Shown: positions 36,544-45,277 of the stretch, piece by piece
Numbering within the stretch: position 1 is the first letter of the stretch
How the letters are laid out: each line of letters opens with the position of its first letter
From: an uncultured Clostridium sp.
GTDB taxonomy: Bacteria; Bacillota; Clostridia; TANB77; CAG-508
Assembly (NCBI GenBank): GCA_946499885.1
Contig: CAMMTN010000004.1
Location: 1-64,000 of the forward strand
Length of the DNA: 64,000 bases
Direction of reading: 5' to 3'
Made by a program: the position numbers and the translations under genes
The notes under the pieces: generated by a model
What the model saw: only the letters and a program-made list of their open reading frames with translations
What the model was told of the DNA's origin: nothing
Databases searched by the model: none

Positions 36544-37173
36544 ATGGAAAATATGAAATTAAAAAATGATAAGAAAAATAAAGATAATAGAAAAAAATTA
36601 TTAATTGTAGGAGCGATAAGTTTATTCACAATTTTAGGAGGAACACTTGCGTATTTTACAACTAGTAGTACAATAGCAAATATATTTAATACAGCAAAAT
36701 ATGAAACTCAAATTGTAGAAAATTTTGAAAGTCCAAGTGATTGGACACCAGGAACTACAACTGATAAAACAATAAAAGTTACAAATCATGGCAGTATAGA
36801 TATGGCCTTACGAGCAACATATACAGAAAAGTGGGTTAATGCTAAGGGAGAACAATTACCTCTAAAAGATTCAGAAAATAATGTTGCAGCAATAATAAAT
36901 TTTGATAATAGTTGGACAAAAGACCAAGATGGTTACTACTATTATGGAAGTAAAGATGAATTGACAAAACTAACTCCAGAACAAACTTCATCGTCATTTA
37001 TAACAGGTGTAACATTTAATGAAAATATAAAAGCAAGTTTAAAAACAACTGTATCAGAAGATGGGCAAACAATAACATTTACATCTACAGGAGATGGTTA
37101 CGATGATGCAGTTTATACTCTAACTGTAAAGATAGATACAATTCAGTACGATCAAGCTCATAATGTTTGGTAG
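36544..37173 (+). CDS. TasA/BsaA-like SipW-dependent matrix protein
   Basis: 209 aa. The signal peptide AISLFTILGGTLAYFTTSST is of the SipW-dependent type (GGTLAYFT), followed by the TasA/camelysin-like beta-sandwich with NIFNTAKYETQIVENFESPS and TPGTTTDKTIKVTNHGSIDM. Such proteins form extracellular fibres in biofilm matrix. The SipW-like peptidase is the next gene. Start at 36,544 is set by AAAGGAATG upstream. Confidence 0.85.
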   Translation: MENMKLKNDKKNKDNRKKLLIVGAISLFTILGGTLAYFTTSSTIANIFNTAKYETQIVENFESPSDWTPGTTTDKTIKVTNHGSIDMALRATYTEKWVNAKGEQLPLKDSENNVAAIINFDNSWTKDQDGYYYYGSKDELTKLTPEQTSSSFITGVTFNENIKASLKTTVSEDGQTITFTSTGDGYDDAVYTLTVKIDTIQYDQAHNVW

Positions 37174-37238
37174 AAAAGAATTTTAGTAGAAAGGAATAAA
37201 TGAACGATATATATAGTTTCATTTAAGGTGATTTGAAT

Positions 37239-37733
37239 ATGTTATTAAAAATTAAAAATACAATTTTCGGTATTCTATATATTTTAGTTCTTATTTACTT
37301 ATTAATATTTGTACCTAGCTTTTGGGGACACAAACCATTGGTAGTCGTATCAGGAAGTATGGAGCCGACATTACAAGTTGGCTCTTTACTATATTACCAT
37401 GAAGAAAATTTAGATAATTTAAAAAAAGGTGATATTTTAGTATATAAATCTAAAAAACACATAATATCACATAGAGTTGTAGAAAAAGTTGGTGGGGGAT
37501 TTATAACAAAAGGAGATGCCAATAAAACTAAAGACTCAGTAATTGTTAATGATGAACAAGTATTAGGAAAGGGTACTAACTGGTGTATTCCATATTTGGG
37601 ATTTTATGCTGATTTTATCTACACACACAAATATTTATTATTTATCACTGTTGCAATATTAATAGTAGATTTATTGGCCGATTATTATAGAACTCATAAG
37701 AAAGGAGTTGAGAATAATGTTAAAAACAATTAA
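37239..37733 (+). CDS. sipW: Signal peptidase I, SipW type
   Basis: 164 aa. Two membrane anchors (8-27 and 133-152), catalytic Ser in VVVSGSMEPTLQVG, and His in place of the usual Lys in KKHIISHRVV, the ER-type Ser/His dyad of SipW. It matures the TasA-like and probably the InlB-repeat protein that flank it. ATG 37,239 has AAGGTGA eight bases upstream. Confidence 0.9.
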   Translation: MLLKIKNTIFGILYILVLIYLLIFVPSFWGHKPLVVVSGSMEPTLQVGSLLYYHEENLDNLKKGDILVYKSKKHIISHRVVEKVGGGFITKGDANKTKDSVIVNDEQVLGKGTNWCIPYLGFYADFIYTHKYLLFITVAILIVDLLADYYRTHKKGVENNVKNN

Positions 37734-39060
37734 AAAAACATTGGTAATACTTATTTTGTTATCAATTTATTTAATTAGTTTGAACATAACATTAGCATAC
37801 TATAATACAACATCTAATATTTCAAATGCTTTTCATTCAGAAAAATATAAATTTTCTATTGATGGAACAGGAGGATCATTTAATAAAGAAAATATAACCA
37901 TAGACGGAAAAGAAGTAACTTTACCATCTCCTATAAGAGAAGGATACGATTTTGTTGGTTTTTCTTCTTCAAATAGTGGAAATGTAGAATATACAAATTA
38001 TATAGATAACGTAAAAAAAATAAATAATAAAGAGATATACGCAAAATGGGATATTATAAATTATTCAATAACTTATAACTTAAATGGGGGAAGTATTTTA
38101 AATCAACCTACAAAGTACAATGTTGAAGATAATATTACATTACCAACTCCAACAAGGAAAGGATATACTTTCACAGGGTGGACCGGAACTGGATTAAGTA
38201 CAGCAACAAAAAATGTAACAATATCAAAAGGAAGTATAGGCGATAGAACTTATACTGCTAACTGGGGCGTAACAAAATATTCAATAACTTATAACTTAAA
38301 TGGAGGAACAATAACGAACCAACCAACAAGTTACAATATTGAAAGTAGTTTTACACTACCAACTCCAACAAGAAAAGGATATACTTTTGTAGGGTGGACA
38401 GGTACTGGTTTGAGTTCTGCAACAAAAAGTGTAACAGTAGCAAAAGGCAATACAGGTAATAGAAGTTATACTGCTAATTGGCAAGCTAATCAATATAAAG
38501 TGGATATCAATTCAATTATTCAAAACAAAACTTATTCTAGTGGTTTAGACGGATTTACATACTCTGTATGGATAGATGGAACACAAGTAGCTAATAAAGT
38601 AAAAGATTATTACAATAAATCAGTTCCTTATGGCTCTAAGGTAAGGGTATATGTTTATGACAGAGAAGGTTATAATGTTAAATCTTTTAGAGATAAAACT
38701 TGGACTATAACAGGTGATTTAACAGTAGAACCAACATGGTACGATGACATACCACCGACAATTACAAATTTTAAAGTTGAAAATTTAGGACTTTATAATC
38801 CAAGTGCTGGAACAACTGAAGGTTGGAATATTCGTGTAACAATAGAAGCATACGATAAAGGTACTGGAATACAAAAATACCAAATGTGGATAAAACCTTA
38901 TGGTAATGGTTCCGGATCAGCTGTTCACGAAACATCATCGAGAGTATTTACTAATGTCTTATATTTAGAGACTAAAAATGGTAGGACATTCTGTGCAACT
39001 GCTGTTGATAAAGCAGGTAATAAATCAGAAAAAAGCGATACAATTAGGGTTAATAATTAA
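37717..39060 (+). CDS. InlB B-repeat surface protein
   Basis: 447 aa. Signal peptide of SipW-like type (ILLSIYLISLNITLAYYNTT), then three Listeria-Bacteroides repeats recognisable by REGYDFVGFS, RKGYTFTGWT and RKGYTFVGWT with YTANW ends, then an Ig-like C-terminal domain (TITNFKVENLGLYNPS). No LPxTG or anchor, so it is secreted or matrix-bound. ATG 37,717 follows AAAGGAG and overlaps sipW. Three CGGs here (GAC GGA, ACC GGA, TCC GGA) are out of frame and the gene is intact. Confidence 0.85.
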   Translation: MLKTIKKTLVILILLSIYLISLNITLAYYNTTSNISNAFHSEKYKFSIDGTGGSFNKENITIDGKEVTLPSPIREGYDFVGFSSSNSGNVEYTNYIDNVKKINNKEIYAKWDIINYSITYNLNGGSILNQPTKYNVEDNITLPTPTRKGYTFTGWTGTGLSTATKNVTISKGSIGDRTYTANWGVTKYSITYNLNGGTITNQPTSYNIESSFTLPTPTRKGYTFVGWTGTGLSSATKSVTVAKGNTGNRSYTANWQANQYKVDINSIIQNKTYSSGLDGFTYSVWIDGTQVANKVKDYYNKSVPYGSKVRVYVYDREGYNVKSFRDKTWTITGDLTVEPTWYDDIPPTITNFKVENLGLYNPSAGTTEGWNIRVTIEAYDKGTGIQKYQMWIKPYGNGSGSAVHETSSRVFTNVLYLETKNGRTFCATAVDKAGNKSEKSDTIRVNN

Positions 39061-39093
39061 GTAAGAATTATAAAAAATGAGGAGGTGATGTCT

Positions 39094-40011
39094 TTGGGCA
39101 ATTTCCCCAATGGAGATGAAGAAATATCATTGTTAAAATTTATATCAAAATATCAATATTTAGATTCAAAGGATGTAAAAAAATTTTTTAGTACACAAAA
39201 ATATTATAAAAAAAGAATTACAAATTTAGTGTCTAAAAAATATTTAAAAAGAACTAAATCACATTATCTTGTATTGGATGAATTAGGGATTGAATTTGCT
39301 GAGTTATTTAATTTTGAATATAATAAATTAAATAGAAATGTAAAATATATGCCTAGATTATTTTATATTAGTAAGCTAGCAGCTTTTTACTACAAATGCC
39401 CTACAATAAAATTTATACCTTCTTTTTCTATGAAAGATAAAGAAGAATTTACAATTACGTCAAGAAAGTTTATTGGTGTTTTAGAGATAAATGGAATAGA
39501 ATATTTGACATACCATATTACAGAAGAACACAATGATAAATATATAAGATTAATAATATATGATATACAAAAAGAAAAAAAATATAAAAATATTATAATT
39601 TTAGTTAATGATAAAAACAGAATAAAAGTAAATCAATTCACATTTGGGATGAATCAAGTATTAATTGTTGAAGATACAGAAGAAAATAGAGAAAAACTAA
39701 AATATTTGAATAATATTAATTGGTACGGTGTAATAAAAGAAAGATATAAAAGGTTTAATATATTTTTATCTGATTATAGTTTTTGTGAATATACAGACTA
39801 TAAGAATAAATATATAAATACCTTCTATTTTTTTGACACAGAAAAAGTAAATAGAATAATATACTTTTTAAAAGAAAACAAAAATAGAAATGCAGATATA
39901 ATATGTAATCCGAAGGTAAAGGAAATGTTAATTAAAGAACTTCCAAATTGCAATTATATTGTTGTTGATTTGGAAAATTATATAGATAAAGAGAAAACAG
40001 TATATGATTAA
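39094..40011 (+). CDS. Replication-relaxation-like protein
   Basis: 305 aa. N-terminal winged helix (ISLLKFISKYQYLDSKDVKK, then SKKYLKRTKSHYLVLDELGI), then an alpha/beta domain without nuclease motifs. Proteins of this layout precede the coupling protein in many Firmicutes ICEs and are grouped as replication-relaxation family. TTG 39,094 is chosen because the GGAGG at 39,081 is too near the GTG at 39,085 and ATG at 39,088. It overlaps virD4 by eight bases. Confidence 0.65.
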   Translation: MGNFPNGDEEISLLKFISKYQYLDSKDVKKFFSTQKYYKKRITNLVSKKYLKRTKSHYLVLDELGIEFAELFNFEYNKLNRNVKYMPRLFYISKLAAFYYKCPTIKFIPSFSMKDKEEFTITSRKFIGVLEINGIEYLTYHITEEHNDKYIRLIIYDIQKEKKYKNIIILVNDKNRIKVNQFTFGMNQVLIVEDTEENREKLKYLNNINWYGVIKERYKRFNIFLSDYSFCEYTDYKNKYINTFYFFDTEKVNRIIYFLKENKNRNADIICNPKVKEMLIKELPNCNYIVVDLENYIDKEKTVYD

Positions 40012-41759
40012 AAAAATATGTTTTTATATATTTTTATTTTTGTTTTTTATATTAAATATTATTATTATTTTAAATGTGAAAAATTACATTCAAATATTAA
40101 ATATATGTTTTAATAGAAATATTTTACTGAATGATAAAATATATACTCTCATTTGCTTTATAATTGCCCTTATTTCCTTTTTAATTATATTAGATACATT
40201 ACTTGTTGTCTCAAAAGGAAAAAACGAAAATAAAGGCATTATTTTCAAGCATGAAAATGGAACTTATGGTACATCAGATTGGATGAAATTAGAAGAAATG
40301 AAACAAGTATTAACACTAGATGATATTCCTGGTATTATATTGGGAAAATATAAACGCAAAATTGTAAAATTACCATTAGATAGTCATTTTAATAAAAATA
40401 TTTGTGTTTTTGGTAGTTCTGGCAGTATGAAAACAACAGCTTTTTTACTAACTAATCTATTAGAACTATCAAAATATCAAAAATCTATTATTGTAACAGA
40501 TCCAAAAGCAGAAATATATAGGACAACTTCTAGTTATTTTAGAAATATAGGATATGTAGTGAAAGTATTTAATTTAAAAGATATGAGACATAGCGATAGA
40601 TGGAATCCACTTGCTGAAAATGAAAATATAGCTGAAAAAGAAGCTATAAGTGATGTTCAAACGAGTGCTAATATTATTATAGCCAACACTCAAAAGAAAG
40701 GTGGAAAAGATGATTTTTGGCCAAGATCAGAAGAAAATTTACTAAAGGCGTTTATGTTTTATTTTTTGCAAATACTTGTTGACCAAAACAATTTAACAAA
40801 TATCTACAAGAAAATTGCAAGCGGAGATTTAAACGAGATAAATGCTATTTTCAAAGGGTTGCCTAATGAGCATCCAGCTAAAATGAGTTATAATATCTTT
40901 GCAACTGGTAGTGAAACTATGAAGGCAAGTGTTATTACAGGTCTTGGAACTAGATTGCAAACATTTCAAAATGAGGAATTACAACGATTAACCGCTGAAA
41001 GTGATATTGATTTATCATTACCTGCTAAAAAACCTTGTATTTATTATATAATAACAGATGATATGAATGGAGCTTATGACTTTTTAAGCTCTTTATTTTA
41101 TACTTTTCTCTTCATAAAGTTAGTTAGGTATGCAGATTCAAGACCAAATGGAAGATGCGATGTAGATGTTTTCTTCTTTTTAGATGAGTTTGCAAATATA
41201 CGGAGAAATTCCTGATTTCAATAGAAAGATCAGTACTATTCGTAGTAGAGGTATATCACTTATTCCAATAACACAAAATAAAGGGCAATTAGATAATCGT
41301 TATCCAAGTAAAATATCTGATGAAATAATTGGTAACTGTGATATAAGTTTAGGATTAGGTACAACTGATATATTAACAGCACAGTTTTTCTGTGATTTAC
41401 TAGGAGTATCAACAGCCGAAAATATTTCAATAAAAAAGGAAAACTCTTTAGAAGGAAATATAGAAGAATTTGGGCAAAAAAATATATCTACTTTGCAAAG
41501 AAATTTACTAAATAAAGATGAAATTTTAAGATTACCAACAAAAAAATTACTTGTGATTCTAAGAGGTAATAAACCACTTCTTTTAGACAAAATAAGATAT
41601 ACCGAACACCCACTCGCTAAAAAGTTAAAAGACAGTTCTATATATGATTACAAACCAGATTGGACTAGAAATCTTAGTATAGAAAATAAAATAAATAAAA
41701 TTAAAAATATAAATAAGCCTACTTCTAAAAGAAGAAAAAGAGGATTTGATAATTTTTAG
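40004..41759 (+). CDS. virD4: VirD4/TraG coupling protein, one +1 CGG site
   Basis: Two N-terminal membrane helices (about 3-25 and 46-68), Walker A CVFGSSGSMKTTAFLLTNLL, then IIVTDPKAEIYRTTS and Walker B VFFFLDEFANIGEIPDFNRK. The Gly in ANIGE is encoded by CGGA (41,201). Reading straight, the protein ends four codons later, directly after Walker B. The corrected frame is 584 aa and includes ISTIRSRGISLIPITQNKGQ. It delivers the relaxase-DNA complex to the channel. Confidence 0.9.
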
Positions 41760-41807
41760 TATTATGTTATAATTAATTTAGATAATAGTAATTTATGGAG
41801 ATGTATT

Positions 41808-42206
41808 ATGGAAAAAATTTTAGCATTCAGTTCAATTACGATAGCTTTCTTACTTTTTATAATAGCAGTAAGTGAATCAGTAATACATTCAGATTTAGGC
41901 GATTGGTGTAAGATTATTATTTTAGCAGTATTAAATTTTGTGATTTATTGTTTGTTACAATATTCATATGGTTTTATACAATGGACTATTAGACTTAATA
42001 AATTCGATAGATATCCATATAAAAATCCATTTTGTATGTTGGTTATCATTTATTGTATAATTTCCTTTATCATATTAGGAAGACACTTCATTAAATATGA
42101 GAAAAATGAATATGGAATAAAGAATACCGTTTTGTTTTTATTTGCAATACATATAATAGCAATATTGCTTGTGATTTTTTTTAGCCCATTTAATTACTGG
42201 TTTTAG
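41808..42206 (+). CDS. Four-helix membrane protein
   Basis: 132 aa with hydrophobic segments around 5-25, 35-60, 75-92 and 105-128, separated by short charged loops. No motif. It lies 48 bases after virD4 with its own RBS (GGAGATG) and before an S1-like gene. It may be an ICE entry-exclusion or channel-associated protein, but nothing in the sequence proves this. Confidence 0.65.
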   Translation: MEKILAFSSITIAFLLFIIAVSESVIHSDLGDWCKIIILAVLNFVIYCLLQYSYGFIQWTIRLNKFDRYPYKNPFCMLVIIYCIISFIILGRHFIKYEKNEYGIKNTVLFLFAIHIIAILLVIFFSPFNYWF

Positions 42207-42311
42207 GAAAGAAAACATATAATACTAATAGACAAATTACAATTATATATAATAAAAATAATTTAAGCAGTTACTTTAAAGGTAAGTGCTTTTTTAGTTG
42301 GAGGTGAAAAA

Positions 42312-43106
42312 TTGGAGGACTCAACAATAAAAGAATTATTGAGAAGTAAAGAAGAAAAAAGAATATTAACTGGTAAAATAAGTGGAATTGAAGATGAATA
42401 TTACAAATTAAAAGGTGAAAAAATTTCTTGTGCAATAGTATGGTATGGAGGAATAAAAGTTTTAATTCCTAGTACACATTTAGGAATAGAAAAGATAAAT
42501 AAATCAATGATAAGAGGAATGTTAGGAGCAGAAATAGACTTTATTGTAATAGAATTGGATATTACCAGCAATATTGCGATAGCAAGCAGAAAAGATGCAA
42601 TGCAATTAAGATTACAAATAGAACTTCCAAAATTAAAAGAAAATGATGTAGTAAGAGTAAGAATTTTAGCAGTTGGAGTTAAACATATTATAGTTGAACT
42701 ATACGGAAAAGAGATTATTATAAAGGCAGACAATCTACAGCATACATATATTGTGAACTGCAAAGACTATTATTCTCCAGGAGAATATTTAAAAGTTAGA
42801 ATTAAAAACATAGATATTGAAAATGATAAATTCGAATTGTCAGCAAAAGACTTTATTGAAAATCCTTTTAAAAATATAAGAAAATATATTGTCGAAAATG
42901 GAGAATACACAGGTAAAGTAATAGCTTTTCCAAAACAAAATAGTGGAATAATAGTACAACTAGATAATTCAAAAGTTAGTGTTCTTGCTAGAGTTCCAGC
43001 TAGATTTAATAATTACCCACATTATCAAGATAATGTGTTAATAAAGGTAAGTGAAATTAAAGAAGATAAGAAATTAATATATGGCTATTTGATGAGAATT
43101 ATTTAA
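42312..43106 (+). CDS. S1-like OB-fold RNA-binding protein
   Basis: 264 aa, TTG start after GGAGGTG. It looks like three S1-type repeats: residues 18-90 (LTGKISGIEDEYYKLKGEKI), 108-180 (VRVRILAVGVKHIIVELYGK; VRIKNIDIENDKFELSAKDF) and 195-262 (YTGKVIAFPKQNSGIIVQLD). Similar S1-domain proteins recur next to VirD4 in Firmicutes ICEs. RNA binding is inferred from the fold. Confidence 0.75.
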   Translation: MEDSTIKELLRSKEEKRILTGKISGIEDEYYKLKGEKISCAIVWYGGIKVLIPSTHLGIEKINKSMIRGMLGAEIDFIVIELDITSNIAIASRKDAMQLRLQIELPKLKENDVVRVRILAVGVKHIIVELYGKEIIIKADNLQHTYIVNCKDYYSPGEYLKVRIKNIDIENDKFELSAKDFIENPFKNIRKYIVENGEYTGKVIAFPKQNSGIIVQLDNSKVSVLARVPARFNNYPHYQDNVLIKVSEIKEDKKLIYGYLMRII

Positions 43107-43117
43107 TAAAAAGGAGG

Positions 43118-43643
43118 TTGAGTATCATAGATAATCTAAAAGTAATAAATTTTTTACAAGACTTTCGGTGCAGCTAGAATAGATCAATTACAAAGATTAT
43201 TTGATAAATATAATGATAATTTTAAAAATGTTTTATCAAATAATATGATAAGCAAGAAAGGAGACATATTTGTTCATAACACACAGAGAATAGATGACAA
43301 CATGCTAGTAGCACTTGATATTTTATGTAGATATAAAGGAAGATTCAAAACATTTTATAAAGGATATTTTCCTGTGTATATAACATTTTTAACTAAAGAT
43401 AATTTATTATATCACATCATAGTTGCAGATGAAGGAAACAAAAAGGGAATTATAAAAATGATTAATTCATATCCCCTATCACTCCCTAAGGCAGATAGAC
43501 TAATTTTTGCATTTCCAAGTAGGGAGGAGGTAGAACAGATAAATTGTGAAGTACCGTTTTTATATTGTACATATCCAGGACTTGATGTTATAAATGATGA
43601 AATAACAGATGAAGAATATGAAGATTTGTTAGAAAATGAATAA
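43118..43643 (+). CDS. DUF5697-like protein, one +1 CGG site, unusual start
   Basis: CGG 43,166 read as Gly joins LKVINFLQDF to GAARIDQLQRLFDKYNDNFK and gives up to 174 aa, matching the DUF5697 pattern (N-terminal winged helix, C-terminal FPSREEVEQI). No ATG lies in frame near the strong AAGGAGG (43,111-43,117): TTG 43,118 abuts it, and ATC 43,124 or ATA 43,127 are the codons at normal spacing, so the true start is uncertain. It is in the virD4-S1-DUF5697 gene order usual for these ICEs. Confidence 0.72.
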
Positions 43644-43721
43644 GATATGGCTTTTTCTACAGATTAATTACATATTAAGTATAAGTAATTAGTTAAATTT
43701 TAATTTTTTTTTACAAAACTA

Positions 43722-43854
43722 TTGACAAAATCTGTAAAAAGTATTAACATATATGCACTAGCTTAAAATGCTAGTGTTTTTATGCTTATGCTATATTAAG
43801 CATAAGTAAAAAAATAATGTAAGGGCTGCTTATGACATTAAGGAGGTTTACTTC
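43722..43854 (+). promoter_or_regulatory. Promoter and leader hairpins of the secreted protein gene
   Basis: TTGACA at 43,722 with a weak -10 (TAACAT) 17 bases on. The leader then contains CACTAGC/GCTAGTG (43,756-43,776) followed by TTTTTAT, a small terminator or attenuator, and a TTATGCT/AGCATAA inverted repeat (43,781-43,807). The gene start has AAGGAGG. Confidence 0.45.
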
Positions 43855-44391
43855 ATGAAACATTTTAGCAAGCTTTTTGCTATGGTGCTGGCTATTGCTA
43901 TGTGCCTAGGAATTGGAACAACAGCTTTTGCAGCTGAAATTCCAGAGGATACTTCTACTATTGTAGTAGAGGAAGTTGGTGCTTATACACCTGAAGAACT
44001 TGTTTCATTTCATGAGGACGCTATGGTGGAGCCTAGGATAGCGAACATTTCCCAGTTCGGTTTTACGGATTGGTGCCCCGCTGTAACTAGGTCTTTCAAG
44101 ATGAAAGATAAAGCTCCGGAAGCTGGAACATTGATGCTTATGATAGCAGCAGGATGTAAAGATCCAGCTGGTCCTCATCGAGGAGAAAAAATTCACGTTA
44201 AAATCAGTAGTGGTATCGTTGGACTTATATCCATAGATGTCCCTGTTGATGGCAAGACTCATACTTACCGTTTCAATGGTATTGATAATCCGAAGGTAAA
44301 GATTGTCAAAGGTAACAATTATACTACCGAAATATCTGGTCCGAGCGACTGTTTGCTTATGGCAGTGGCTGGCAGTGTGATTGTTGAGTAA
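43855..44391 (+). CDS. Secreted small protein A
   Basis: 178 aa. A clear signal peptide (SKLFAMVLAIAMCLGIGTTA, cleavage after AFA), an acidic linker, then a beta-rich domain with GTLMLMIAAGCKDPAGPHRG and the ending SDCLLMAVAGSVIVE. Composition is far GC-richer than its neighbours, suggesting recent acquisition. It resembles the product at 48,799 in layout, in the KLMLS/TLMLM strand and in the C..MA ending. It could be a secreted effector, bacteriocin-like or cell-contact protein. No known family is recognised. Confidence 0.75.
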   Translation: MKHFSKLFAMVLAIAMCLGIGTTAFAAEIPEDTSTIVVEEVGAYTPEELVSFHEDAMVEPRIANISQFGFTDWCPAVTRSFKMKDKAPEAGTLMLMIAAGCKDPAGPHRGEKIHVKISSGIVGLISIDVPVDGKTHTYRFNGIDNPKVKIVKGNNYTTEISGPSDCLLMAVAGSVIVE

Positions 44392-44414
44392 TTTTTAAAC
44401 AAAGCCCTTACATT

Positions 44415-44441
44415 ATTTCCACTTACTATTTGTAAGTGGTT
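44415..44441 (+). terminator. Terminator after secreted protein A
   Basis: CCACTTAC pairs with GTAAGTGG followed by six T. A second hairpin with AAAAGATTAGAGA/TCTCTAATCTTTT at 44,470-44,500 ends the opposing gene at 44,516. Confidence 0.85.
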
Positions 44442-44515
44442 TTTTATTATGAATTTTAAAAAAGGAATAAAAAAGATTAGAGATATTCTCTAATCTTTTT
44501 GGAGTAAATAATTTT

Positions 44516-45163
44516 TTATTCCACTTTATAATTATTTATATTTGGTTCTTTTAAATCTTCGTCGGTTACTGTATTGAATTCATATTTATAATTTGTTGTA
44601 AATAATTTTCCATTATTATCATATTCAACTAATTTTACAGTAAGTCCTGTTTCTTTATCTATGTATAATTGGGTTTTTTCAATTGATGAATGTATTATGA
44701 AATCATTTGCAGAACTTTCGATTAAATAACACTCTTTACCATCTTCGGTTACGTCACTTATTTTGCATTGCATTGCATTTATAAATATTGGTTCGATTCC
44801 ATCTTTGGTTAATAAAACAGGTATTTCTATAAATCCAGAAACAGTCTTTTCATTTAATTTTGCTGTTTTTCCTTCTGAACTTTCAGTATAAATATTTGAC
44901 GTTTCACCATTTTTAAAGTATGTTGTTTTTATACTGTCTTCTGTTATGATTGTTAAAGCTTTTTCTCCTTTCCTATAAGTGCTTAATTCTTTACCTTCTA
45001 ACTTCAAATTCCAATAATAGTTTTCACTTTGTGATACTTCTTGTGATGTATTTATTATCTTGCTAAGAATATAAGTCTTTCTTGCTACATTAATTAGAAG
45101 AATTAAAAGAACAAGAAAAATTAAAATTACGACAATTATTAATGTCAATTTTGATTTTTTCAT
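44516..45163 (-). CDS. Membrane-anchored lipoprotein-carrier-like protein
   Basis: 215 aa. An N-terminal membrane helix (LTLIIVVILIFLVLLILLIN), then a beta-rich extracellular domain (YWNLKLEGKELSTYRKGEKA; CYLIESSANDFIIHSSIEKT; GLTVKLVEYDNNGKLFTTNY) resembling the LolA/outer-membrane lipoprotein-sorting half-barrel seen in Gram-positive surface proteins. It faces the secreted protein A gene and could sense or bind its product. Function unknown. Confidence 0.6.
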   Translation of the reverse strand: MKKSKLTLIIVVILIFLVLLILLINVARKTYILSKIINTSQEVSQSENYYWNLKLEGKELSTYRKGEKALTIITEDSIKTTYFKNGETSNIYTESSEGKTAKLNEKTVSGFIEIPVLLTKDGIEPIFINAMQCKISDVTEDGKECYLIESSANDFIIHSSIEKTQLYIDKETGLTVKLVEYDNNGKLFTTNYKYEFNTVTDEDLKEPNINNYKVE

Positions 45164-45252
45164 AAAATCCCCCCTAACTTTTTTTATTTGTTTTACAATG
45201 TAGTTCCATATTTCAATAAATTATATATTAATCCGCTTTTTTTGTCAATAGT

Positions 45253-45277
45253 TATACAATAATATCTTATACATCTA
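45253..45277 (+). repeat. Left 25-bp direct repeat flanking the IS
   Basis: The 25 bases from TATACAATAATATC to ATACATCTA are repeated exactly at 46,468-46,492 on the other side of the IS, an unusually long target duplication. Confidence 0.85.
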
